Shown: positions 1 through 5,819, counted from the stretch's first letter. The stretch: 7,035 bases of DNA from Bacteroidales bacterium (GCA_021106655.1 JAIOTT010000426.1:1-7035); one strand, 5' to 3'. The notes: generated by a model from the sequence alone, not told the origin. A program made the numbers and translations.

Positions 1-2
1 CT

Positions 3-332
3 GATATTGTCGGAAATCCACGCGTGATAAATATTATAGATATTGGAGCCTATGAGTCTGGTGGAACAACAGGGATAAATGAAAATTACCAGACATCTGT
101 TATTAATGTATATCCAAATCCTTCTTCCGGAAGATTTACTTTACAAAGTTCGATAGTAAATATTTACGAAATTGAAATATACAACGTCTTAGGAGAAAGA
201 ATTTATAAGGCAACAAATTTAAAAGAACAGTCCTCAAACGAAATAGATGTTTCTTACTCTCCGAAAGGAATTTATTTTGTTAGAATTTATAACGGGACTA
301 AGATTTATGATGAGAAGGTTGTTGTTCAATAA
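3..332 (+). CDS. C-terminal end of a secreted choice-of-anchor Q / beta-helix-type protein with a T9SS type A sorting domain (5' end outside window)
   Basis: The reading frame is open from the first bases of the window, so the true start lies upstream; the GTG at 24 is internal. The first visible residues, DIVGNPRVINIIDIGAYES, match the motif (D-x-x-GNPR-x-x-...-DIGAYE) that typically closes the last repeat of choice-of-anchor Q or parallel beta-helix surface proteins. After a short Gly/Thr-rich linker comes a tail of about 75 residues with the hallmarks of the Por secretion (T9SS type A) sorting domain: VYPNPSSGRF near its start, IEIYNVLGERIY in the middle, and KGIYFVRIYNGTKIYDEKVV followed by VQ at the end. 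By family knowledge the tail directs the protein through the type IX system to the cell surface or medium and is then cleaved. The enzymatic or binding part is not visible. Nothing ties it functionally to the glycogen genes, and a terminator separates them. Confidence 0.9.
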   Translation, partial: DIVGNPRVINIIDIGAYESGGTTGINENYQTSVINVYPNPSSGRFTLQSSIVNIYEIEIYNVLGERIYKATNLKEQSSNEIDVSYSPKGIYFVRIYNGTKIYDEKVVVQ

Positions 333-365
333 TATTAGCAATACCCTGCACTTTTTAATATACCG

Positions 366-391
366 AAGCCGGATTAATTTCCGGCTTTTTT
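366..391 (+). terminator. Intrinsic terminator after the T9SS-tailed gene
   Basis: A perfect 7-bp stem (AAGCCGG at 366-372 pairing with CCGGCTT at 381-387) encloses an 8-nt loop and runs directly into a T-tract (386-391). It lies 33 bases after the stop codon at 330-332. This is a textbook Rho-independent terminator for the upstream gene and makes the glycogen genes a separate transcription unit. Confidence 0.9.
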
Positions 392-453
392 ATTTGGCTT
401 TCACCAAAACTTCGAATCACTATCGTAATGTAATGTAGAATAGTAATAAATTG

Positions 454-473
454 CCATTGGATTCATCCAGTGG
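454..473. repeat. 20-bp quasi-palindrome in the first spacer
   Basis: CCATTGGAT (454-462) is followed after two bases (TC) by ATCCAGTGG (465-473). The arms are reverse complements except for one position, which would be a G-T wobble in RNA on one strand. A 2-nt loop is too tight for an ideal RNA hairpin, so a dimeric protein-binding site or the remnant of a dispersed element are alternatives. No gene is seen around it. Confidence 0.4.
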
Positions 474-494
474 GCTATAGATTAGAAAAATTGT

Positions 495-540
495 GAACCT
501 GCAAACCTTCGAACCTGCAAACCTGCGAACCTGCAAAACT
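495..540. repeat. 16-bp tandem repeat, about 2.9 copies
   Basis: Three successive units start at 495, 511 and 527. The first two are GAACCTGCAAACCTTC and GAACCTGCAAACCTGC; the last is partial (GAACCTGCAAAACT). Each unit is itself two related 8-mers (GAACCTGC and AAACCTKC), so the underlying period is 8. The units are directly adjacent, with no unique spacers. The rest of the 333-703 gap holds a terminator, two palindromes and a promoter candidate, and no convincing gene. Confidence 0.85.
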
Positions 541-544
541 CAAA

Positions 545-583
545 AGGGACGCCATCCCCGAAGAATGAGGGGATGGCGTCCCT
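545..583. repeat. Perfect GC-rich 15-bp inverted repeat (REP-like hairpin)
   Basis: AGGGACGCCATCCCC (545-559) and GGGGATGGCGTCCCT (569-583) are exact reverse complements around a 9-nt loop. The arms are far richer in GC than the surrounding DNA, and no T-tract follows on the + strand, which argues against an ordinary terminator for the upstream gene; that gene already has one at 366-391. A dispersed REP/BIME-type palindrome, or a transcript-stabilising or blocking hairpin, fits better. On the minus strand it is followed by TTTTGAGTTTT, only a weak T-run. Confidence 0.85.
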
Positions 584-649
584 GATCTAACAATATTAAG
601 TTATTGTTATTTATCTAGTAAAGTATATGAATTCCACAATAAAATATCC

Positions 650-657
650 TATTTTTG
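650..657 (+). promoter_or_regulatory. Candidate Bacteroidota -7 promoter element for the glycogen locus
   Basis: TATTTTTG is an exact match to the Bacteroidota housekeeping -7 consensus TAnnTTTG and lies 46 bases before the ATG at 704, giving a predicted leader of roughly 40 nt. A matching -33 TTTG at the expected 19-21 bp upstream is not evident; the region there reads AGTATATGAATTC. The match could be chance in AT-rich DNA, but the position, just downstream of the repeats and upstream of the first glycogen gene, is right. Confidence 0.45.
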
Positions 658-703
658 CAAAAAATTTTATAATCTGTAAATTTCATTGTTTAAAGTTTTG
701 AAT

Positions 704-1405
704 ATGAGTTATATAAACTTTGATAAATCACTATTGATAAATTTAGAGTATTCTCTCTCTAAAGAATTACTTCGTTCGAATCGTGGTGGATCATATGCAA
801 GTACTTCTATAATTAATTGCAACACAAGAAAATACCATGGATTGCTTGTTACACGTCAGGCTGCCATAGACAATGAAAATCATGTACTGCTTTCATCCCT
901 TGATGAAACAATTATACAAAGGGAAGCAGAATTTAATCTTGGCATTCATAAATATAAGAATGATGTGTATTTGCCCAAGGGCCATAAATATATACGTGAC
1001 TTTGATACAGAGCCAATACCAAAATTGACGTACAGGGTTGGGGGAGTTGTGCTCACAAAGGAAATAGTGTTTTCTTATCGCGACGACAGATTGATAATAA
1101 AGTACACTCTTGCTAATGCTCATTCACCAACTACATTGAGATTAAAACCATTTCTTGCATATAGAAATGTGCATAAGCTCAGTAAATCAAATGTTTACGT
1201 TGATACTAAATACCAGGAAATTAATAATGGAATAAAACTAAGAATGTATCAGGGTTATTCCTATCTAATCTTCAGTTTTCAAAGGATGTTGAATATACTC
1301 ATGTTCCCGACTGGTATTACAACATTGAATATTTTCGGGAAAAAGAAAGAGGATATGATTATCAAGAGGATCTGTATGTTCCCGGCTTCTTTGATGTTTC
1401 CATGA
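704..1405 (+). CDS. N-terminal fragment of the debranching enzyme as read before the frameshift
   Basis: The ATG at 704 (MSYINFDKSLLINLEYSL) is preferred over the TTG at 686 because the family's proteins begin just before this segment and the upstream codons add nothing recognisable. No Shine-Dalgarno is visible, as is usual in Bacteroidota. Family landmarks are GGSYASTSIINCNTRKYHGL (about residues 27-46), the segment ending in LLSSLDETI, and KGHKYIRDF. True homology runs to GYSYL (about residue 188, base 1267). The remaining codons, from IFSFQRMLNILMFP onward, are out-of-frame translation with no family resemblance. The stop (TGA, 1403-1405) overlaps the ATG at 1402 as ATGA. Alone, this piece has no catalytic domain and should be inactive. 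Confidence 0.7.
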   Translation: MSYINFDKSLLINLEYSLSKELLRSNRGGSYASTSIINCNTRKYHGLLVTRQAAIDNENHVLLSSLDETIIQREAEFNLGIHKYKNDVYLPKGHKYIRDFDTEPIPKLTYRVGGVVLTKEIVFSYRDDRLIIKYTLANAHSPTTLRLKPFLAYRNVHKLSKSNVYVDTKYQEINNGIKLRMYQGYSYLIFSFQRMLNILMFPTGITTLNIFGKKKEDMIIKRICMFPASLMFP

Positions 1406-2655
1406 AAAAAGGCGAAAGCATATTTTTCTCAGTTGGACTTTCTGAAATTAATCCTACATCATGTAAAAGATTGTTTAATAACGAGGTAAACCGCAGACAA
1501 GCCCGCGATAGTTACGAACATTGTCTTATTAACTCAGCTCAGCAATTTATTGTTAAAAGTGCTAAGAAGACAGAAATAATCGCAGGATTTCCATGGTTTG
1601 GGCGTTGGGGAAGAGACACTTTCATCGCCTTACCAGGTTTGACACTTGCTCTTGACGATCCTAAAACATGCAAAGCTGTTATTGATACAATGGTTTCTGA
1701 ACTCAAAGGACCTCTTTTCCCAAACATAGGCGAAGGAAATAATTCAGCATATAATTCAGTCGATGCTCCTTTATGGTTTTTCTGGGCATTGCAAAAATAT
1801 ACTGAATTCATTAAAGATAAAGAGCTGGTTTGGAAGGATTACTCTAAGAAGATTAAAGTTATACTTGAAGGTTATCGTAGTGGAACTTTGTTTAATATAA
1901 AGATGCTGGAGAACGGCTTGATATATGCAGGTGAAAAATCCAAAGCCTTAACATGGATGGACGCAGTAGTAGGAGGCATTCCTGTTACACCCAGGCAAGG
2001 TATGCCCGTTGAAATAAATGCCTTATGGTATAATGCTATAATGTTTTCGCTTGAGCTAGCAAAATCAGCAGATGATAATAAATTTATTAGTCAGTGGGAA
2101 AAATTTCCTGAATTGATTAAAACATCATTTAAAAATATTTTCTGGGATAAAGAAAAGGCTTACCTGGCTGATTATGTTGATGGTGAATATAAAGACTGGT
2201 CAGTAAGGCCCAATATGGTATTCGCATGCTCTTTGCCATTTAGTATGCTGGGAGAAGAGGAGAATAAGCTTGTGCTTGATAAAATTAAAAGTGAGTTACT
2301 TACACCAAGAGGGCTCAGAACCTTATCCCCTAAAAATCCTAAATATAAAGGGATCTATTTTGGTGATCAGGCTACACGTGATGCTGCTTATCATCAGGGT
2401 ACAGTATGGCCCTGGTTATTAGGTCATTTCGCCGAAGCCTATCTGAAAATACATGGTAAAAATGGTGTTGATCTTATTAAGTCTCTTTATTGGGGATTTG
2501 AAGAAACAATGAAAGAACATGGTATTGGATCAATTTCCGAGGTTTTTGATGGTGATCCTCCTCACAAAGCCGGTGGGTCTATATCACAGGCCTGGAGTGT
2601 GGCGGAGCTACTTCGGATAAACTCTATGATAAAAAATTACTTAAAAGAAAAGTAA
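1402..2655 (+). CDS. C-terminal catalytic fragment of the debranching enzyme as read after the frameshift (GDE_C domain)
   Basis: The frame is open from 1228, but the first ATG is at 1402 (MKKGESIFFSVGL), inside the coding sequence of the intact enzyme. Starting there gives 417 residues and would keep the full (alpha/alpha)6 catalytic domain, including WGRDTF, TWMDA and SEVFDG, while losing roughly 45 residues of the N-terminal beta-rich domain that lie between the shift and this ATG. The ATGA overlap with the preceding stop is the arrangement used for termination-reinitiation, so a separate catalytic polypeptide could be made. No Shine-Dalgarno is obvious before it. Whether the fragment would fold without an intact N-terminal domain is unknown. 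The next gene starts 207 bases downstream. Confidence 0.75.
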   Translation: MKKGESIFFSVGLSEINPTSCKRLFNNEVNRRQARDSYEHCLINSAQQFIVKSAKKTEIIAGFPWFGRWGRDTFIALPGLTLALDDPKTCKAVIDTMVSELKGPLFPNIGEGNNSAYNSVDAPLWFFWALQKYTEFIKDKELVWKDYSKKIKVILEGYRSGTLFNIKMLENGLIYAGEKSKALTWMDAVVGGIPVTPRQGMPVEINALWYNAIMFSLELAKSADDNKFISQWEKFPELIKTSFKNIFWDKEKAYLADYVDGEYKDWSVRPNMVFACSLPFSMLGEEENKLVLDKIKSELLTPRGLRTLSPKNPKYKGIYFGDQATRDAAYHQGTVWPWLLGHFAEAYLKIHGKNGVDLIKSLYWGFEETMKEHGIGSISEVFDGDPPHKAGGSISQAWSVAELLRINSMIKNYLKEK

Positions 2656-2661
2656 ATAGAT

Positions 2662-2709
2662 ATACAAAGATTCAAAGATTCAAAGATACAAAGGTATAAA
2701 GGTATAATG
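2662..2709. repeat. 8-bp degenerate tandem repeat, six units (ATWCAAAG / GTATAAAG)
   Basis: Six contiguous octamers follow the debranching gene's stop: ATACAAAG, ATTCAAAG, ATTCAAAG, ATACAAAG, GTATAAAG, GTATAATG. The first four form one subtype and the last two another. The array begins 6 bases after the stop codon. The end of the array (TACAAAG then GTATAATGA) recurs at 4189-4204 in the next spacer with one octamer fewer. Confidence 0.85.
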
Positions 2710-2743
2710 ATTAAATGATTATATAATAAAATTGGAAACTTGG
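2706..2743. repeat. Two adjacent 8-bp duplications (AATGATTA x2; AAAATTGG/AAACTTGG)
   Basis: AATGATTA occurs twice in a row at 2706-2713 and 2714-2721, overlapping the end of the preceding array. After six bases, AAAATTGG (2728-2735) is followed by AAACTTGG (2736-2743). Both keep the 8-bp period of the upstream array with a different sequence, as if the spacer grew by repeated local duplication. Confidence 0.7.
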
Positions 2744-2764
2744 AAAAACATATTTTAACAGCCT

Positions 2765-2792
2765 AATTTCAAATATCCAATTTCAAATTTCT
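2765..2792. repeat. 14-bp tandem duplication
   Basis: AATTTCAAATATCC (2765-2778) is followed directly by AATTTCAAATTTCT (2779-2792), 12 of 14 positions alike. Within each unit there is a weaker 7-bp echo (AATTTCA / AATATCC). Closer to the next gene, AAGATATT and AAGATATA (2843-2858) form one more 8-bp pair. No gene or terminator is seen in the 2656-2862 gap. Confidence 0.75.
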
Positions 2793-2862
2793 GAGCATGG
2801 ATTTTTCTAAAAATTTAAAAAAGTAGAAAATAAATTAATTACAAGATATTAAGATATAAAGA

Positions 2863-4143
2863 ATGAGAGTATTAATGTTCGGCTGGGAATTCCCACCACA
2901 TATTACAGGAGGATTAGGTACTGCTTGCTTTGGGCTAACCAAAGGGTTGGCCAGGCATGATGTTGAAGTACTTTTTGTAGTCCCTAAAGCTTATGGTGAT
3001 GAAAACCAGGAATCTGCAAGGATATTAAATGCAAGTGATGTGTCAATTGATTATAGAGATGAAATTTATAAAGAGTATTGGGAACGAATAACTTATATGG
3101 AAATTGGTTCTAACCTCATCCCTTATGTTGGCCCTGAAGAATTCAAAAGAATAGTCACTGAAGATGAATTGCATAATGAGAATGAGACAAGTTCAGTTCT
3201 TTCCAGAAACTTTAAGTTTTCAGGAAAATATGGCAAAGACCTGATGGATGAGATTTCAAGATATGCTTTAATTGCATCTGTTTTATCGGCTACTAATCAG
3301 CATGATGTGATTCATGCCCATGACTGGCTAACTTATTCTGCTGGTATTGCTGCAAAGAGTGTAAGTGGAAAACCATTAGTTGTACATATGCATGCAACTG
3401 AGTTTGATCGCTCTGGTGAAAATGTAAATCAGAACGTCTATGACATTGAGCGAAAGGGAATGGAAGAAGCTGACAGAGTTATCACTGTCAGTAATTTAAC
3501 GAAGAAGATCGTGATAGAAAAGTATGGAATTAACCCTGATAAGATATTTACTGTACATAATGCTGTTGAACCAAGTGATGAAAAAGATTATTTGGATGTA
3601 GAAAAACATGTCAAAGAAAAGGTTGTTACGTTTCTTGGTAGGATTACCTTCCAGAAAGGCCCGGATTATTTTGTTGAGGCTGCCCAGAAGATATTGCAAA
3701 AAGATGATAATGTGCGGTTTGTGATGGCAGGTACAGGTGCTATGATGAACAAGATGATCAAAAGAGTTGCTGAGCTAAAAATAGCTGATAAATTCCATTT
3801 TACAGGATTCCTCAAAGGAGAGGAAGTTAATCGTATGTTTGGAATGAGTGATGTTTATGTAATGCCATCTGTATCAGAGCCGTTTGGGATTTCTCCTTTG
3901 GAAGCAATGAGGTCAAATGTTCCAGTTGTTATTTCTAAACAATCAGGTGTTGCAGAGATACTTAAGCATGCATTAAAGGTTGATTTCTGGGATATTGATG
4001 CTTTGGCAGATTCTGTATATGGACTTCTTAATTATAATGGCTTGTCGCAAATGTTTGCTCACTATGGAAAGGACGAAGTTGACAATCTTAAATGGGAAAA
4101 TGCAGCCTTAAAAGTGAAAGATGTATATGAAGGCGTTATTTGA
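2863..4143 (+). CDS. GT4-family glycogen synthase-like glycosyltransferase
   Basis: This 426-residue GT-B fold enzyme transfers glucose from a nucleotide sugar to a growing alpha-glucan or related acceptor in the cytoplasm. The N-terminal half opens with MRVLMFGWEFPPHITGGLGT, where G16-G17-L18 is the glycine-rich loop seen in glycogen/starch synthases, and has HAHDW (H151-W155) and the conserved-type segment VVHMHATEFDR. The C-terminal half shows the donor-binding FLGRITFQKGPDYF (R260 and K265 contact the donor phosphates in the family) and the retaining-enzyme E-x7-E motif EPFGISPLE (E339, E347). Length and architecture fit a complete protein. There is no Shine-Dalgarno before the ATG. It sits between debranching and GH57 genes, an arrangement familiar in Bacteroidota glycogen loci, so glycogen synthesis is the likely role. 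Donor (ADP- or UDP-glucose) cannot be read from the sequence. A different sugar transferase is possible but less likely given the context. Confidence 0.88.
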   Translation: MRVLMFGWEFPPHITGGLGTACFGLTKGLARHDVEVLFVVPKAYGDENQESARILNASDVSIDYRDEIYKEYWERITYMEIGSNLIPYVGPEEFKRIVTEDELHNENETSSVLSRNFKFSGKYGKDLMDEISRYALIASVLSATNQHDVIHAHDWLTYSAGIAAKSVSGKPLVVHMHATEFDRSGENVNQNVYDIERKGMEEADRVITVSNLTKKIVIEKYGINPDKIFTVHNAVEPSDEKDYLDVEKHVKEKVVTFLGRITFQKGPDYFVEAAQKILQKDDNVRFVMAGTGAMMNKMIKRVAELKIADKFHFTGFLKGEEVNRMFGMSDVYVMPSVSEPFGISPLEAMRSNVPVVISKQSGVAEILKHALKVDFWDIDALADSVYGLLNYNGLSQMFAHYGKDEVDNLKWENAALKVKDVYEGVI

Positions 4144-4153
4144 TAAAATAGAC

Positions 4154-4183
4154 ATGAGATTGTGAGATATGAGATTGTGAGAT
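4154..4183. repeat. 15-bp perfect tandem duplication
   Basis: ATGAGATTGTGAGAT occurs twice back to back (4154-4168, 4169-4183) with no mismatch. Each unit is an 8-mer plus a 7-mer of similar sequence (ATGAGATT, GTGAGAT), so the basic period is again 7-8. It begins 10 bases after the GT4 stop codon. Confidence 0.9.
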
Positions 4184-4188
4184 AATTG

Positions 4189-4204
4189 TACAAAGGTATA
4201 ATGA
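4189..4204. repeat. Motif shared with the preceding spacer (TACAAAGGTATAATGA)
   Basis: The 16 bases TACAAAGGTATAATGA match 2687-2710 apart from one octamer (GTATAAAG) that is present there and absent here. The 13-mer AAAGGTATAATGA is exact at 2698-2710 and 4192-4204. This suggests the two spacers share a dispersed element or a common origin with unit loss. Confidence 0.7.
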
Positions 4205-4232
4205 GAAATGGTTAATTGATATCTGTGTCATG

Positions 4233-4281
4233 ATACTCACTACTTAATACTCACTACTTAATACTTAATACTAAATACTAA
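4233..4281. repeat. Heptanucleotide tandem array, seven units (ATACTTA-like), abutting the GH57 start codon
   Basis: Seven contiguous 7-mers: ATACTCA, CTACTTA, ATACTCA, CTACTTA, ATACTTA, ATACTAA, ATACTAA. The first four form a 14-bp higher-order unit present twice. The array ends five bases before the ATG at 4287, so it occupies the place where a ribosome binding site would be; there is no Shine-Dalgarno sequence. Changes in copy number would alter the leader of the GH57 message. Confidence 0.9.
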
Positions 4282-4286
4282 ACACA

Positions 4287-5819
4287 ATGAGATCAATTTG
4301 TTTTTATTTTCAGGTTCATCAACCCTTTAGGTTAAGGACATATCGTTTTTTTGACATTGGAGAAAATCATCATTATTATGATGATTTCCAGAATAGAACC
4401 ATTGCAAGACGAGTAGCGGACAAATGTTATATTCCTGCCAACAATATAATGTTAGATCTAATCAATAAATATGGTTCATCATTTAAGATAAGTTATTCTA
4501 TTTCAGGTACTGCACTCGATCAATTTGAAATGTATACTCCTGATGTTATTGATAGTTTCAGGAAGCTTGTTGATACTGGCTGTGTTGAAATATTGTCAGA
4601 AACTTATAGTCATTCACTTTCTGCCTTAATTAGTAAAGAGGAATTCGTTTCACAAGTGGAAGCTCATGACGAAAAGATTAATAAACTCTTTGGCGTTAAG
4701 CCTGTTACATTCAGAAATACAGAGTTGATTTATTCAGATCAGATTGGGGAGATGGTTGCAGATATGGGCTTCAGGACAATGCTCACAGAAGGAGCCAGGC
4801 ATGTTTTGGGTTGGAAAAGCCCTAATTATATGTATTGTAATGCTATTAACCCGAAACTTAAACTCTTATTAAAGAATTTTCAACTCAGCGATGATATTGC
4901 CTTTCGCTTTTCTCAGCATAGCTGGCAGGAATGGCCTCTTACATCACAGAAATTTGCAGGCTGGCTAAATGAAATTGATCCTGAACAGGAAGTTGTTAAT
5001 CTGTTCATGGATTACGAAACCTTTGGTGAACATCAATGGCCTGAAACTGGCATATTTGAGTTTATGAAAGCTCTTCCTGAAAGAGTGCTTTCGTCAACAA
5101 ATTATACTTTTAATACACCAGCAGAATTAAATCAAAAACTACAGACTGTGTCTGCTATACACGCTCCAAACCCTATCTCATGGGCTGATGAAGAAAGAGA
5201 TTTGACCGCCTGGCTTGGAAATGAATTACAAGATGAAGCATTCGATAAACTGTATAGTATAGAGCATAAAGTCAGAGAAATTGATGATCCTGAAATTTTA
5301 AGGGATTGGAGATATCTGCAAACAAGTGATCATTTTTATTATATGTGTACAAAATGGTTTTCTGATGGCGATGTTCACAAGTATTTTAATCCTTATGGTA
5401 CTCCATATGAAGCTTTTATCAACTTTATGAATGTGTTCTCTGATTTTCAGATAAGGGTTGAAAAAGTATGGAAAAATAAAGCATTCCAGGAAAAACCAGT
5501 TAAGGAAATCCTAACTCCTAAAGTTAAAACGATAAAGAAGAAATCAAGTCCTAAATTAAAAGATACTGTTTCTTTTGATGATCTTCCTTATTTATCCGAT
5601 TCCAGAATTAAGCAAATAATTAAAGCCGTGGATAATATTACATTGGTTTTTATTATGAAAGAAACTGATGAAACCTTTAGAACAAAGGTCAAGGGACTAC
5701 TTGGGAAGAAAGCACTTAAACAGTTTGAAAACTTCGACAGAGAAACTGTAAATGCCAGGAAAGCTGATCTCCAAAGTAGCAGGAAGAAATTTGACAGTAT
5801 CCTGAAGAAGCTGTTTTAA
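4287..5819 (+). CDS. GH57 alpha-amylase-type glycoside hydrolase with a C-terminal FliG-C-like domain
   Basis: This 510-residue protein should act in the cytoplasm (no signal peptide) on alpha-1,4-glucan chains. The GH57 signature regions are all present: HQPFR (H11-R15), GTALDQFE, FRNTELIY with the predicted nucleophile E146, FMDYETFGEHQ with the predicted acid/base D242, and WADEERDLTAWLGN (from W299). The pattern resembles the group annotated as alpha-amylases rather than the branching-enzyme or amylopullulanase groups, but hydrolase and transferase activities cannot be separated by sight. The catalytic part ends near residue 400. A Lys/Pro-rich linker (about 402-429) leads to a final helical segment of 81 residues, from FDDLPYLSD (430) to the C-terminus, whose pattern follows the FliG C-terminal domain: F-x-D-L-x-x-L, then I-K-x-I-I-K-x-VD, then K-x-x-x-E, KKAL, and a long basic last helix. 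That assignment is from memory and needs a profile search. The gene follows the GT4 gene by 143 bases. Confidence 0.92.
   Translation: MRSICFYFQVHQPFRLRTYRFFDIGENHHYYDDFQNRTIARRVADKCYIPANNIMLDLINKYGSSFKISYSISGTALDQFEMYTPDVIDSFRKLVDTGCVEILSETYSHSLSALISKEEFVSQVEAHDEKINKLFGVKPVTFRNTELIYSDQIGEMVADMGFRTMLTEGARHVLGWKSPNYMYCNAINPKLKLLLKNFQLSDDIAFRFSQHSWQEWPLTSQKFAGWLNEIDPEQEVVNLFMDYETFGEHQWPETGIFEFMKALPERVLSSTNYTFNTPAELNQKLQTVSAIHAPNPISWADEERDLTAWLGNELQDEAFDKLYSIEHKVREIDDPEILRDWRYLQTSDHFYYMCTKWFSDGDVHKYFNPYGTPYEAFINFMNVFSDFQIRVEKVWKNKAFQEKPVKEILTPKVKTIKKKSSPKLKDTVSFDDLPYLSDSRIKQIIKAVDNITLVFIMKETDETFRTKVKGLLGKKALKQFENFDRETVNARKADLQSSRKKFDSILKKLF

Larger units (their letters stand above)
704..2655 (+). 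pseudogene. Glycogen debranching enzyme (amylo-alpha-1,6-glucosidase, GH133), interrupted by a frameshift
   Basis: The whole gene would encode about 650 residues, a normal length for the archaeal/bacterial-type debranching enzyme. These enzymes hydrolyse alpha-1,6 branch points of glycogen in the cytoplasm. The N-terminal domain (about residues 15-235) is read in one frame to about base 1267, then homology continues in the frame one base back (-1), meaning one base is missing relative to an intact gene. The first in-frame residues after the shift, QFSKDVEYTHVPDWYYN and then GYDYQEDLYVPGFFDV, are family-typical and lie before any ATG in that frame, which shows the break is not a natural gene boundary. 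The C-terminal (alpha/alpha)6 domain (about 275-645) carries FPWFGRWGRDTFIALPG, TWMDA, PVEINALWYNA, HQGTVWPW and SEVFDGDPPHKAGGSISQAW. By analogy with characterised debranchers, D420 of TWMDA and E613 of SEVFDG are the best catalytic candidates, but I am inferring this. No other disruption is seen, so the lesion is recent or a sequence error. Confidence 0.85.

Noticed and set aside
247..438. Small open frame spanning the end of the first gene and its terminator
   Set aside because: It overlaps the T9SS tail in another frame and reads through the terminator stem; there is no family resemblance or ribosome binding site.
495..540. CRISPR array
   Set aside because: Units are directly adjacent with no unique spacers, and no cas gene is present. 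The same applies to the other tandem repeats.
545..583. Second terminator for the T9SS-tailed gene
   Set aside because: There is no + strand T-tract, it is 250 bases past the stop codon, and a proper terminator already exists at 366-391.
686..703. TTG at 686 as the start of the debranching enzyme
   Set aside because: It adds six residues before the ATG at 704 with no family support, and no ribosome binding site favours it.
893..1123. Minus-strand open frame opposite the debranching enzyme
   Set aside because: It lies antisense to well-supported coding sequence and resembles no protein I recognise; also true of 1539-1811, 3496-3699, 6028-6303 and 6689-6889.
1253..1275. Programmed -1 ribosomal frameshift in the debranching gene
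   Set aside because: There is no X-XXY-YYZ slippery heptamer or strong downstream stem at the junction, and debranching enzymes are not known to use recoding.
2681..2696. Minus-strand -7 promoter matches (TATCTTTG, TACCTTTG) inside the octamer arrays
   Set aside because: They arise from the repeat unit itself, have no -33 partner and no gene on the minus strand to drive.
2803..2830. TTTTCT...AGAAAA stem in front of the GT4 gene as a terminator or riboswitch
   Set aside because: It is six A/T-rich pairs around a long A/T loop, expected by chance in this composition.
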